A DNA stretch of 64,000 nucleotides, from positions 62,001-126,000 of the forward strand of contig CANXME010002679.1 of assembly GCA_948144175.1 (NCBI GenBank), written 5' to 3'. The notes beneath the pieces are model-generated. The model saw only the letters and a program-made list of their open reading frames with translations. It did no database searches and was not told where the DNA came from. The stretch comes from Closterium sp. NIES-65 (lineage: Eukaryota > Streptophyta > Zygnematophyceae > Desmidiales > Closteriaceae). Positions 1-11,367 of this stretch are shown one piece after another (the first letter of the stretch is position 1; each line of letters starts with the position of its first letter). A program made the position numbers and the translations under genes.

Positions 1-2
1 GG

Positions 3-3000
3 AGTGGCTCCGGTGGTGGTCCGCGCCAGCAGCAGCCGCGCAGTCGTGAGACCCTGTCCCCTCAGCAGCTTCGTGAGTGGTACGCTGGGTGTCAGCGGGG
101 TGTTGGTACTGGTCCCTGCACCTACGTCCCCCGTACCGGCGACCGCGCTGGTGAGCAGTGCGGGGACACGCACTCCACCCAGCGCTGCTTCGGCCGCCTG
201 ATGGACGCTTGGCGTCATCAGTTCCCTGACGCCACTAAGATCCCTCGCTGGGGAGAGCTGTCGAGGGTGGGGGTTGCTATCTTTGATCTTGACTTTGATG
301 CTATTCTTTCTGCCATGTATGCTGTGTCTACTAGTGATGAGGGTGACTGTTACCTGTGCGTTCCGCCTAACCCGAGCATTGAGGCTGCTGCTCTAGGTGC
401 TGGTGAGGCTGCTCCAGGTGCTAGTGCGTCTGCTGCCCCAGGTGCTGGTGAGTCTGCTCTCTCAGGTACCACGTCGGCTCATGCCTTGCACACATTCACA
501 ATTGACTCGGCTGCTTCCCGCTCCTTCTTTCGAGACCGCACCACGCTGACGCCACTTAGTCGGCCGGTTGCGGTCTCCCTGGCGGACCCCTCTGGGGGTC
601 CTGTCCTTGCTAGCTTCTCCACTGTCTTACCGTGTCCGGCAGCCCCCTTTGGCACCCTGTCAGGTCTTTACCTCCCCTCGTTCTCTACGAACATGGTGAG
701 TGGAGCTGATCTACAGGATCAGGGGGTTGACCAGTTCACGCCTGCGAGTCGGCGGGTGACCCACTGTACGTGTGCTCGGATGGGCCAAATTTTGGCCACG
801 TTTACACGTCAGCCGGGGTTGAGCCTGTACACACTGACCACTGAGTCTCCTCCTGTTGCTGAGTCTGGTCAGATAGCTGCGTCGAGTCAGGTGTTTGCTG
901 CAGCGTCCAGGTCTGGTCCTGAGTCTGTGCCCTGCTCGTGTCGTCTCCCGTCCCACCAGACTCTCCTTTGGCACCACCGCCTTGGTCACCCCTCCCTGCC
1001 TCGTCTCCGAGGCAAGGCCTCACGTGTCCTTGTCTCTGGTCTCCCCCGGTCTCTCTTTCCCCTACCTCCGGGGCCTGCCCCTACATGCGTCCCCTGCGTC
1101 GAGGGGCGGCAGCGCGCCGCCCCTCACTCCTCCGAGCTTCCTCCGACAGAGGCTCCCCTGCAGACTCTTCACATGGACGTGTGAGGCCCTGCCCGCGTCT
1201 GTGGCCAGGGTCACGAGCGTTACTTCTTGTTGGTGGTTGACGACTACTTGCGTTACACCACGGTGTTCCCCTTGCGTAGTAAGGGTGACGTCACTGAGGT
1301 GTTGATCGACTGGATCCGCGCAGCTCGTCTCCAGCTCAGAGAGAGTTTTGGCTCGGACTTCCCTGTTCTGCGTCTGCACTCTGACAGAGGCGTGGAGTTT
1401 TCCTCTGCCCGTCTGGGAGCCTTCTGTCGTGCACAGGGCATCCGCCAGACCTTCACGCTTCCGGCCTCTCCACAGCAAAATGGGATTGCTGAGCGCCGCA
1501 TTGGCATGGTCATGGACGTCGCTCGTACGTCCATGATCCATGCGGCTGCTCCCCATTTTCTGTGGCCGTTTGCGGTTCAGTACGCAGCGCATCAGCTCAA
1601 CCTTCAGCCCCGGGTCTCCTTGCCAGAGACCTCCCCCACCTTGCGGTGGAAGGGGAAGGTTGGCGATGCGTCTGCGTTTCGGGTCTGGGGATCTCGGGCG
1701 TTTGTCCGCGACTTGTCTGCGGACAAGCTGTCCCCTCGTGCTGTTCCCTGCGTCTTCCTTGGCTTTCCCCCTGACGCGCCTGGTTGGCAGTTTTAGCACC
1801 CCACCTCGCGCCATGTTCTGTCCTCCCAGGACGTCACCTTTGACGAGTCGGTGCCTTACTACCATCTTTTCCCCTACCGCACTGCGCCCCTCCCCCTGCC
1901 GCCAATCTTCCTTGCGCCAGGTCCTCCCCTGGTAGACCCCCTCCCCCCTCAGGGTCCTGCCCCGTCAGGTGTGTCCCAGGTAGACGCAGTTGAGCCTGTC
2001 CAGGTAACTGTTGACTTTGGTGCTGCTAGGGGCGCTGAGCCTGCGGGTGCCGGGTCTGGGGGTGCGGAGCCTGGGGGTGCTGAGTCTGGGGGTGCCAGGT
2101 CTGGGGGTGCGGAGCCTGGGGCTGCTGATTCTAGGGGTGTTGAGCCTAGGGGTGTGGAGCCTGGGGGTGCTGAGCCTGGGGGTGCGGAGCCTGGGTGTGC
2201 TGGGTCTACTCGCATGACCTCTGGCGGTGCTTCGTCGAGGCGGGAGCAACTCTCTCCGCTGGAGCTGCGCGAGTGGTTTGCCCGGCGCTGGCGCCGTGCT
2301 GCTAGAGCTGAAGGTACTACTGTTGCTGCTGGTCCTGCAGGTGCTCGTCCTGGCGGTTCTGGAGCTGCTGGGACTGGGAGTCCTGCTGGAGGTACTGCTG
2401 GAGCTGCTGGCGGTACTGGAGCTGACTGTCCTGCTGGAGTTGGTGCTCTTGGAGCTGCTGGAGCTGCTGGAGCTGGAGCTGCTGGGGGTGTCGGCGCTGG
2501 TGGTTCTGCTGGCCCTAGTGCTTCTGAGGGTGCTGGAGTTGGCGCTGTTGGAGCTGGAGGTGCTGCTGGCGCTTGTGCTGCCGCTGGGGGTACTGGTGCT
2601 GTCCCTGCTGGTTCTGGAGGCGCTGCGCGGCCGAGGCCGTACTTCATTCCGCTCCTTGAGCAGGTTCTTGGTCTCCCGCCCTCTACTGGTACAGCTCCTC
2701 CCTTAGCGTGTCCAGTTGCGGTCACAGTTACAGCCCGCCTCCCCCCTGCCTGCTCCTTCTCCCTACACTGGTCCTATTGGAGGTCTTGCTGAGCGTCATG
2801 AGCCTGCGTCTCGTCCTGCGTCGCCTGTTCGTGCAGCTCCCACTACTGGTCGTGCTCCGCGTCCGCGTCCTCCTGCGGTCCCCGGCACACACCAGATGGC
2901 ATTGCGTCCTTCCACTGCTCCTTTGCGTGTCCCGTTGCCGTCTCCTCCAGAGTCCTCTCTTCCTACTCTTGCTGACCCTGAGTCTGACTCTCTTCGTGCT

Positions 3001-3182
3001 GCCAGTCCTAATGTCACGCGTCTCCTGGCTACTGTTGTCACTGAACCTTCTTTTGAGTCCACTGCTGCGTCTGCCTTAGTTGCTGAGCTCGTTGACTTCG
3101 CTGCTCGCTGTCGTCTAGACTACGCTGCTAGTCTTATCGCTGAGTCTGAGTCTGTCTGTCCTCCGTCCATCGGGGGTGAGTG
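3..3182 (+). pseudogene. Family B copia element, 5' part: Gag end, protease, integrase, spacer (decayed)
   Basis: One frame is readable from position 3: the end of Gag, a protease-like T-I-D-S-A-A-S motif near 500, the GAG-pre-integrase H-x-x-L-G-H near 970 with C-x-x-C near 1,095, then the integrase core (H-M-D near 1,172, H-S-D-R-G near 1,380, G-I-A-E-R near 1,490). It ends in a long G/A/E/P-rich spacer leading toward reverse transcriptase. The reading frame is dead. A TGA at 1182-1184 falls right after H-M-D-V, where this family has Trp. A TAG lies at 1794-1796, and a frameshift near 2,710 moves the frame. The last codons (G-G-E-C) stop at the insertion of a family A element and resume at 24,728 in the same frame. 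The 5' LTR lies outside the window. What is seen: motifs, stops, frame join. Family assignment to Ty1/copia is firm; loss of function is inferred from the stops. Confidence 0.93.
2030..2215 (+). repeat. 15-bp coding minisatellite (G-G-A-E-P/S type pentapeptides)
   Basis: About a dozen tandem 15-bp units of the form GGGGGTGC(T/G)GAGCCT encode pentapeptides such as G-G-A-E-P and G-G-A-E-S inside the spacer between integrase and RT of family B. The units are imperfect. From about 2,290 to 2,610 the spacer continues as Gly/Ala-rich low complexity. Because 15 is a multiple of three, unit gain or loss keeps the frame. Confidence 0.9.
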
Positions 3183-4271
3183 TGTTGGGTGCAAATTCAC
3201 ATTGCACGACATCCTGCCGTCTGTTTGTATGAGTATACGTGTGCGAATGCATTTGGGTGTGAATGGAATGTTCGTGTGTTTGTTTGCTTTCGCAATTTCT
3301 GCTTGAAGCATTTGCAGGTACTAGCGCATTATGCGCTTCGGCACAACATTGTACGCGCTATGAACAGTACACGCAGAAAGGACGAGCTCGCAAAGGAACC
3401 CAAGATGGAAGCTTTGCGGTTCGGTTGAATTGATTGTGCAGATTCAGTTCTATCCAACTTGAAATTGTACTGTTTTGTTTGGTTGACTATAGTGTAGCAG
3501 GCCAGGCACTACAGGGGTACAATTTAGGTGAATGTTGGATGTTGTTTGTCTGTATCTGCATGCTACGGGGCCAGGGGAAACCAGCGGAACCAGCTTTTGG
3601 CTGGTTGGGCAAAGACGAAACAGGTTCTGCTTTTAGGACCTGAACCTGGTTGTTGTTTTCTCAGGTTGGAAAAACAGAACCAGAGGTTGTTTACCAACCT
3701 ACTACCGGCTGTTTTGTCTAGCCAGGTTGGTTCTGTTGCTTGGAATTATTTGGGATGATCCCTGGTTGTTCCCAGGTTCATTCCCAAGGTCCTTGCTAGC
3801 TAGAACTATATATTCCTTCTCTGTTTGTACCTGAAGACAGTCAATTTGATTCAAGCGAATTCCTCCCTGCCTCAAATTTCGTTTCTACGCGGTGCGACGG
3901 CGGAATGCTACCCGAGTCAACGCTAGTATGCTAGCACTCCAACACTAGGCAAACGCTGTCCGAGCCATAACTTCGTAATGGCAGAACATTTCGCGAGGCA
4001 ACTTGGTTCATTTTAAAGCTCTTGGAGAGAGCTTCGATATAGGAAATTCTCAGCTCCGATCGACGGTCTGCACGATACGCTGCGCGACGTTTAAGGTAGT
4101 CTTGCTGTTTTGACTTAGTTCCTCTTGATCCCTTTCTCTACAAACTCGGACCCGAGGATAGGGGCTGGTCTTGTACCAGGCACCCAAGGACCCTTGGAGG
4201 TGACCCCGAGGAGAGGTTTTAAGTTTGATAAAGTCTTAATAGCTTGAGTTTATTAGGCCCTTACACCAGCA
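3183..4271 (+). repeat. 5' LTR of A-outer
   Basis: The LTR is 1,089 bp, starts TGTTGGG and ends CCAGCA (family consensus CCAACA). It has many substitutions against the young LTRs. It is followed by a decayed primer-binding site reading CCGGTATTAGAGC where intact copies have CTGGTATCAGAGC. Confidence 0.93.
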
Positions 4272-4317
4272 AGCCGGTATTAGAGCTGCGTTATAGTGAT
4301 CCTCGTTATAGGTAGCT

Positions 4318-4960
4318 ATGGCGGGCAACACCTCGGCGGTAGCTGGTGAATCGTCAGCCCAAGATCGTAGCGGCAGCCAAGATTCTGGTGTTTCTGCGCC
4401 AAGGGGAGCACGAACAAGCCAGGGCTCGCTGATCAAGGAGGTGCTGAAAAACTTCACCGTCGAGAAGTTCAATGGTGAGGGCTATGATGATTGGGCCTGG
4501 AAAATGCAACTTTATTTCCGTCAGATCGGTTTGCTGAAACTAATGATTGTGGAGGAGCCTAGACCGAGTGACCCCACCCTTCAGGAAGATAGGTATGAGC
4601 GCGCCTCGGCTGGCTACTACTTGATGTCGCAGAGTTTGGAGCCGAACCAGCAACACCACGTCATGCACCTGCTGCCGGAGGTTGAGTGCAGTCCGAAGGC
4701 GTGGACGGTGTTGAAGGAGCTGCACGCCCCGACCTCTGTTGTTGCAACGTTGATGCTTGAGAGGGAGCTGTCCGCGTTGCGCCTAAGGAAGGGAGAGCCG
4801 GTGCAACCTGTCCTGGACAAGATGCGCGACCTCTACGCAAAGTTGGCGACCGCGGGAATCACCTACCCGGAGCAGACAAAGTGCTTGAAGATGCTCTCGC
4901 TGCTGCTGGAATCGTGTCTTGAATTCACGAGCGGATTGATCCTGTCGCAGAACCAGAGCT
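4318..4960 (+). pseudogene. A-outer Gag, N-terminal part, cut by a solo LTR
   Basis: The ATG at 4318 begins M-A-G-N-T-S as in the intact copies. The frame is open for about 214 codons through the copia Gag (UBN2-type) region and stops at the LTR inserted after position 4960. Removing the LTR and one GAGCT copy joins position 4960 to 12921 and restores the frame (N-Q-S-S-W-T-L-E-W). Several substitutions separate it from the young copies, for example R-Y-E-R for W-D-E-R and an L-E-F change near the end. With the downstream stops it is non-functional. Confidence 0.92.
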
Positions 4961-5604
4961 TGTTGGGTGCAAATTCACATTGCACGACATCCTGCCGTCT
5001 GTTTGTACGAGTATGCGTGTGTGAATGCATTTGCGTGTGAATGGTATGTTCATGTGTTTGTTTGCTTTCGCAATTTTCGCTTGAAGCATTTGCAGGTACT
5101 CGCACAATGTGCGCTTCGGCATAACATTGTACGCGCTATGAACAATACAAGCAGAAAGGACGAGCTCGCAAAGGAACCCAAGATGGAAGCTTTGTGGTTC
5201 GGCTTACTTGATTGCGCAGATTCAGTTCTATCCGACTCGAAATTGTACAATTTTGTTTGGTTGACTATAGTGTAGCAGGGCAGGCACTATAGGGGTACAA
5301 TTTAGGTGAAGGTTGGATGTTGTTTGTCTGTATCTGCATGCTACAGGGCCAGGGGAAACCAGCGGAACCAGCATTTGGCTGGTTGGGCAAAGACAAAACA
5401 GGTTCTGTTTTTAGGACCTGAACCTGGTTGTTGTTTTCCCAGGTTGGAAAAACAGAACCAGAGGTTGTTCACCAACCTACCACCTGCTATTTTGTCCAGC
5501 CAGGTTGGTTCTGTTGCTTGGAATTATTTGGGATCATCCCTGGTTGTTCCCAGGTTGATTCCCAAGGTCCTTGCTAGCTAGAACTATTTATTCCTTCTCT
5601 GTTT

Positions 5605-6698
5605 TGTTGGTGTAAGGGCCTAATAAACTCAAGCTATTAAGACTTTATCACACTTAAAACCTCTCCTCGGGGTCACCTCCAAGGGTCCTTGGGTGCCTGG
5701 TACAAGACCAGCCCCTATCCTCGGGTCCGAGTTTGTAGAGAGAGGGATCAAGAGGGACTTAGTCAAAACAGCAAGAGTACCTTGAACGTCGCGCAGCGTA
5801 TCGTGCAGACCGTCGATCGGATTAAGCTGAGAATTTCCTATATCGAAGCTCACTCTAAGAGCTTTAAAATAAGCCAAGTTGCCTCGCGAAAAGTTCTGCC
5901 ATTACGAAGTTATGGCTCGGACAGCGTTAGCCTAGCGTTGGAGTGCTAGCGTACTAGCGTTGACTCGGGTAGCATTCCGCCGTCGCACCGCGTAGAAAAG
6001 AAATTCCAGCAAGGAAGGAATTCGCTTGAATCAATTTCACTATATTCAGGTACAAACAGAGAAGGAATAAATAGCTCTAGCTAGCAAGGACCTTGGGAAT
6101 CAACCTGGGAACAACCAGGGATGATCCCAAATAATTCCAAGCAACAGAACCAACCTGGCTGGACAAAATAGCAGGTGATAGGTTGGTGAACAACCTCTGG
6201 TTCTGTTTTTCCAACCTGGGAAAACAACAACCAGGTTCAGGTCCTAAAAAACAGAACCTGTTTTGTCTTTGCCCAACCAGCCAAATGCTGGTTCCGCTGG
6301 TTTCCCCTGGCCCTGTAGCATGCAGATACAGACAAACAACATCCAACCTTCACCTAAATTGTACCCCTATAGTGCCTGCCCTGCTACACTATAGTCAACC
6401 AAACAAAACAGTACAATTTCGAGTTGGATAGAACTGAATCTGCGCAATCAAGTAAGCCGAACCGCAAAGCTTCCATCTTGGGTTCCTTTGCGAGCTCGTC
6501 CTTTCTGCTTGTACTGTTCATAGCGCGTACAATGTTATGCCGAAGCGCACATTGTGCGAGTACCTGCAAATGCTTCAAGCGAAAATTGCGAAAGCAAACA
6601 AACACACAAACATACCATTTACACGCAAATGCATTCGCACACGCATACTCGTACAAACAGACGGCAGGATGTCGTGCAATGTGAATTTGCACCCAACA
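5605..6698 (-). repeat. 3' LTR of A1
   Basis: The LTR is 1,094 bp and, read on the minus strand, TGTTGGG...CCAACA. It differs from the 5' LTR of the same element by one base that I could find. It is preceded on the minus strand by the polypurine tract. Confidence 0.95.
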
Positions 6699-6740
6699 CA
6701 CTCCCCCTCAGCCTGCCGGCTGCATCCCCATCATTCCATA

Positions 6741-9700
6741 CTAGTTCATGCTCATTCCACTCATGCGCACACAACGCCAATGAGACTCATCCGCAAGCCT
6801 CTTGGTGAGGAAGTCCGCTGGCTGCTGGTGAGTCTTGATGTAGATCGGATTCACCGTCCCCCTCTTCACCTCCTTACGCAGCCAGTGCCACTTGATACGC
6901 ATGTGCTTGTTCAGCCCATGAAGCACAGCGTTCCTGGCCATCCCAAGAGCCCCCTTGCTATCACAAAACAGCGGCGTAGCAACCTTCTGCTCCTGGCCAA
7001 TCTCCTCTAACAACCTCCTCAGCCAAATCACCTCCTTCACCCCATGGAACATCGCCATGTACTCTGACTCCACGGAAGAGAGTGCTGTCTCCGTCTGCTT
7101 CTTTGACCTCCAACTAACCGGTCCTCCCCCAACTACGCAGATGTATCCTCCCACAGATGAGGAATCCTCCTTCTCAGAGGCCCACGTAGCATCAGTAAAG
7201 CAAGTGAGAAAAAGCTTGCCTTCTCCAAGCCTCTCCCCCTTCTCTTTCAGCACCTCAACCCCTTTCTGCTTCACCTGTGCAGATGCGGAGTATTGAACTC
7301 CAATGCTTGGGTGAGAGTTCAGATACTTCACCACACGCTCAGCTGCATCCACCTGCTCCTCTGATGGATTCTGCACTACCCTAGCCAGCTGCCCAACCGA
7401 GAAAGAGATGTCGGGTCTCGTGTGAACTGCTGCATACAAGAGGCTGCCCACCAAGGACTGAAATTGCTGCTGCTCCTCGGCTTCAACCCCTTCATCCTCT
7501 GCAGCTTTCACAAGCTTGAATTCTGCTGGCAGGGGAGTTGCAACCTTGCGCTCATTCTCAATTCCATACTTCTCCCCAAGCTCCTTGATGAACTTCTCCT
7601 GGTGCAGCTTCAACCACCTGTGATCCAGATCCCTCTCCACGTGCATCCCGAGGTAGTACTTTACCTCCCCAAGGTTCTTGCACTTGAAGTTCTCCATCAG
7701 CTGCTGCTGCACCTTCTGGACCTCCTTCATGCTGCTGCTAAAGAGAAGAATGTCGTCCACATAGACCAGAAACAGCACCAGCTTCTCCCCCTCCCCCTTA
7801 AGAAAGAGGCTCTCATCACAGCTGCTGGTCTTGAATCCCATCTCCTCTAAAACAGCTGCCAACTTCTGGTACCAGCAGCGTGGCGCCTGCTTCAAGCCAT
7901 AGATGGACTTTTTCAGCTTGCACACCCTGCCCGTACCATCCTCATACCCAGGTGGCTGCGTCATGAACACCTCCTCCTCTAAAATCCCGTTGAGAAATGC
8001 CGTTGATATGTCCATCTGGATAATGAACTTCCCACTAACGGCTGCATCTGCCAACAAGACACGAAGGGTAGGGGGTTTGGCAGTGGGAGCAAAGATCTCA
8101 TTGAAGTCCCGCTTCTCCTTCTGCATAAACCCCTTAGCCACCAACCTACTCTTGTAGATGGTGACCTGCCCCTTGTCGTCAGTCTTGATCCTTAGCACCC
8201 ACTTGCATTGTACCGCTTTCTTTCCCTCAGGCAGCACCACTAGTTCCCAAGTCCCATTCTCCAGCAGGCTCTGGTATTCAGCATCCCTGGAAGCTAGCCA
8301 TTTGTCCCTATCTGGTCCAGCTAATGCCTCCTCCATGCTAGCTGGTTCCTCTGGTGCAGGGGCAAGAAAACAGTACGCAGGTTGATCCTCCTCATCCGGG
8401 TCATAGCCATGCGGTAGAATCAGCAATGCCTCCTCGGTCCCAAGCTGCTGCTCCGCTACATCAGCTCCTGCAGTCAGCTTCTTAGTAGCCATACGGGTAC
8501 GTCCTGGCCTGGAGACGGGTGTCTCCCATCCCTTCATAATAACACCCTTCGGCTTCTTAGTTTTCCCCTGCTGCTGCTCTCCTCCCTCGGATCCAGCAGC
8601 TCCACTAGTGCTACCGCTAATCTCCACACCATCACCTCCACCAGCAGGTGCCTCCTGCACCTTCTCTTTATCACCACCCTCTGCAGCTGCCTCCTCTCCC
8701 TCCTCCCACACACTAGGAGTCAGGTCCAGCTGCATGGTAATCTGCTCCATCTGCTGGGACACCCTGGCCTCCGGCTGTTTCTCCCAGCTCCCATACATCA
8801 TGCCCTCAACAAACTTCACATCCCTGCTGTCAAATAACACACCCTTGGAGGGTTCCCACAGCAGCCATCCCTTGCTCTCAGCAGCCAGCCCCAAATGCAC
8901 ACACCAGATTGCACTCGCCCCCAACTTACTGCGGTAGGTCTTGAGGACGTGGGCGACTGCCATGCAACCGAACACCCTCAGCATGTCCACCGGCGGCTTC
9001 CTCCCAAGCCACCTCTCCAACGGCACCCACGAGTCATCCCCAACCTTTGTGAGTACCCTGTTCCTAGCGACGGTAGCGTGCCGAACAGCATGGGGCCACA
9101 TGGAGTTGCCCAGCCCAGATTCTATGAGCAGCGCCCTAGCTGTCTCCAGAATTGTCCGGTTCGCCCGTTCTGCTACACCGTTAGACTGTGGGGTGTAAGC
9201 CGTGGTCAGCTCCCTCTGGATGCCCTGCTTCTTGAGCCAGGCCGTCATCTCAGCTCCAAGGAACTCACCACCCCGATCTGTCCTAATCCGCTTCACCACA
9301 CACTCCGCTTGCTTCTCCACGAATGGCAGCCAATCTTCCCGTATCGTAGAGGCGGCATGGTCCTTCTGCTTCAGCGGATATGCCCACATAAGCCTGCTCC
9401 AATCATCCACAATGGTCAGGAAGTACCGCTCCCCCTTGTGTCCCTGAACCGGCAGCGGCCCCACCAAGTCCATGTGGACCAGCTCCAACGGCTTCTTGCT
9501 CCTGCCAGCCACACTATGGAAGGGGAAACGGGTAAACTTTGAGAGCAAACAGATTTCACAGTTATCATCGGGTGGTTGTCCGTTCAGCTTCAAGCCCTTA
9601 ACGGCTCCATCCTTCTCCAGCTGCTTCAGCAAAGGCATTGCCACATGCCCCAAGCGTCGGTGTGCCGTTGCCCAATCCGTCTCCCCAGATCTGGCCGACA

Positions 9701-11321
9701 CTTTCACACCAACCCCTCCAACGGCGTTGCACTCCCCCTGGGATGCAGACCCCTCTCTAGCCTGCCCCTCACCATGCCACGCCAGCGCCGGCAGCTGCCA
9801 CATGGATCTGTACACGTCCTTGCTCTCGTGCAGATCCCAAAGCACCCGATTGCCCAGCTTCCCCTTATAAGTGCGAGCCCCATCCGTGTTGGTGTTCACC
9901 CCAGCCTTGCCAAGCTTACGGAGGGAGATGAGGTTGGCCTTCAGGTCGGGGACGAGGAGAACGTCGTGCAGCACCACCGGCTTGCCATCCGCTCCCATAA
10001 ATGCAGCTCGTCCCGCACCAGCCACCTTCAACATGTGTCCAGAGGCAGAGCACACCTCATTAATCGGTGCAGCGCGTACGTCGTCCAGCAGGTCCTTGCG
10101 CGGCGTCATTGTCCAAGCAGCGCCTGTGTCCAACACCCAATAGTCCAGGGGGTGCAGCTCTGCTCCAGCCTTAGCAGAGGCGTCTCCTTGCTCCCCCTTG
10201 TCTCCCATATGGAAGAATTGGCCCGCGGTGCGCTCCTTCTTCTTCTCCACACCGCCGATGCCCTTTGGGTTGTTGTCGGACGAATCAGCGATCATGTTGG
10301 CACCGTTTTTCTGGTTCCTCCGCGCGCCGCCATCCTGGTGACGATTCTGGGGGGTCCATCCATCGGGTTTCTTATAGCACAAAAACCAGGGGTGCCCTTC
10401 CTTCTCACAATACCAGCAACTCCCTTTCATTTTGCCACCAGCACCCGACTTGCCCCCACGTCCAGATTTTGCACCGCGACCCCAACCGGTACCTCCTTGT
10501 TGGTCGTTGGAGTCGTCGTCTTTCTTTGTACCGCGTCCAGCACCACCGAAGCCACGTCCTTTGCCACGTCGGCTCCCTTGCATACCGTAGCCGCTGCTGC
10601 CGTCGTCTCCACCCCTCAGTTGGCGGCGACGGAAGTCCTCCTCCAGAATCTTCGTCCGCACCCACTCGAGCGTCCACAAGGTCTGGTTCTGCGGCAGGCT
10701 CAATCCGCTCGTAAATTGAAGCCACGATTCCGGCAGCAGCGAGAGCATCTTCAAGCACTTTGTTTGCTCCGGGTAGGTGATTCCCGCGGTCGCCAACTTC
10801 GCGTAGAGGTCGCGCAATTTGTCCAGGACAGGTTGCACCGGCTCTCCCTCGCTCAGGCGCAACGCGGACAGCTCCCTCTCCAGCATCAATGTTGCAACAA
10901 CGGAGGTCGGGGCGTGCAGCTCCTTCAACACCGTCCACGCCTTCGGACCGCACTCAACCTCCGGCAGCAGGTGCATGACGTGGTGACGCTGGTTCAGCTC
11001 CAAACTCTGCGACATCAAGTAGTAGCCAGCCGAGGCGCGCTCGTCCCAATCTTCCTGAAGGGCGGGGTCACTCGGTCTAGGCTCCTCCCCAATCATTAGT
11101 TTCAGCAATCCGATTTGACGGAAATAAAGTTGCATTTTCCAGGCCCAATCATCATAGCCCTCACCATTGAACTTCTCGACGGTGAAGTTTTTCAGCACCT
11201 CCTTGATCAGCGAGCCCTGGCTTGTTCGCGCTCCCCTTGGCGCAGAAACACCAGAATCATGGCTGCCGCTACGATCTTGGGCTGAAGATTCACCAGCTAC
11301 CGCCGAGGTGTTGCCCGCCAT
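6741..11321 (-). CDS. Family A Gag-Pol polyprotein (copia), intact, 1,526 residues
   Basis: One uninterrupted ORF runs from ATG at 11321. Order: Gag (about residues 1-230, UBN2-like); Gly/Arg-rich linker; CCHC knuckle C-W-Y-C-...-H-...-C at about 302-315; aspartic protease D-T-G-A at about 398; GAG-pre-integrase H-R-R-L-G-H near 555 and C-E-I-C near 588; integrase D618, D682, E718 (35 residues between the last two, as expected); RT with Y-V-D-D at 1187-1190; RNase H D1377, E1418, D1454 and a terminal P-A-D-F-L-T-K. The integrase-before-RT order defines Ty1/copia. Gag and Pol share one frame, as in most plant copia elements. Every catalytic residue I looked for is present, so it could be autonomous. 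The coding block at about 9247-9820 is unusually diverged from the sister copies (see findings). Confidence 0.97.
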   Translation of the reverse strand: MAGNTSAVAGESSAQDRSGSHDSGVSAPRGARTSQGSLIKEVLKNFTVEKFNGEGYDDWAWKMQLYFRQIGLLKLMIGEEPRPSDPALQEDWDERASAGYYLMSQSLELNQRHHVMHLLPEVECGPKAWTVLKELHAPTSVVATLMLERELSALRLSEGEPVQPVLDKLRDLYAKLATAGITYPEQTKCLKMLSLLPESWLQFTSGLSLPQNQTLWTLEWVRTKILEEDFRRRQLRGGDDGSSGYGMQGSRRGKGRGFGGAGRGTKKDDDSNDQQGGTGWGRGAKSGRGGKSGAGGKMKGSCWYCEKEGHPWFLCYKKPDGWTPQNRHQDGGARRNQKNGANMIADSSDNNPKGIGGVEKKKERTAGQFFHMGDKGEQGDASAKAGAELHPLDYWVLDTGAAWTMTPRKDLLDDVRAAPINEVCSASGHMLKVAGAGRAAFMGADGKPVVLHDVLLVPDLKANLISLRKLGKAGVNTNTDGARTYKGKLGNRVLWDLHESKDVYRSMWQLPALAWHGEGQAREGSASQGECNAVGGVGVKVSARSGETDWATAHRRLGHVAMPLLKQLEKDGAVKGLKLNGQPPDDNCEICLLSKFTRFPFHSVAGRSKKPLELVHMDLVGPLPVQGHKGERYFLTIVDDWSRLMWAYPLKQKDHAASTIREDWLPFVEKQAECVVKRIRTDRGGEFLGAEMTAWLKKQGIQRELTTAYTPQSNGVAERANRTILETARALLIESGLGNSMWPHAVRHATVARNRVLTKVGDDSWVPLERWLGRKPPVDMLRVFGCMAVAHVLKTYRSKLGASAIWCVHLGLAAESKGWLLWEPSKGVLFDSRDVKFVEGMMYGSWEKQPEARVSQQMEQITMQLDLTPSVWEEGEEAAAEGGDKEKVQEAPAGGGDGVEISGSTSGAAGSEGGEQQQGKTKKPKGVIMKGWETPVSRPGRTRMATKKLTAGADVAEQQLGTEEALLILPHGYDPDEEDQPAYCFLAPAPEEPASMEEALAGPDRDKWLASRDAEYQSLLENGTWELVVLPEGKKAVQCKWVLRIKTDDKGQVTIYKSRLVAKGFMQKEKRDFNEIFAPTAKPPTLRVLLADAAVSGKFIIQMDISTAFLNGILEEEVFMTQPPGYEDGTGRVCKLKKSIYGLKQAPRCWYQKLAAVLEEMGFKTSSCDESLFLKGEGEKLVLFLVYVDDILLFSSSMKEVQKVQQQLMENFKCKNLGEVKYYLGMHVERDLDHRWLKLHQEKFIKELGEKYGIENERKVATPLPAEFKLVKAAEDEGVEAEEQQQFQSLVGSLLYAAVHTRPDISFSVGQLARVVQNPSEEQVDAAERVVKYLNSHPSIGVQYSASAQVKQKGVEVLKEKGERLGEGKLFLTCFTDATWASEKEDSSSVGGYICVVGGGPVSWRSKKQTETALSSVESEYMAMFHGVKEVIWLRRLLEEIGQEQKVATPLFCDSKGALGMARNAVLHGLNKHMRIKWHWLRKEVKRGTVNPIYIKTHQQPADFLTKRLADESHWRCVRMSGMSMN

Positions 11322-11367
11322 AGCTACCTATATCGAGGATCACTATAACGCAGCTCTGATACCAGCT

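Noticed and set aside
4961-5604. Solo LTR first read as the end of a second full-length element
   Set aside because: The two pieces sum to exactly one LTR and are flanked by GAGCT duplications with no internal region, so it is a solo LTR split by A1.
9576-11099. 507-codon plus-strand ORF, with similar 484-codon ORFs at 21346-22800 and 59757-61211
   Set aside because: They are antisense to the Gag/protease region of family A, appear in each young copy only because the copies are nearly identical, and show no domain. GC-rich codon bias on the sense strand explains the open frame.
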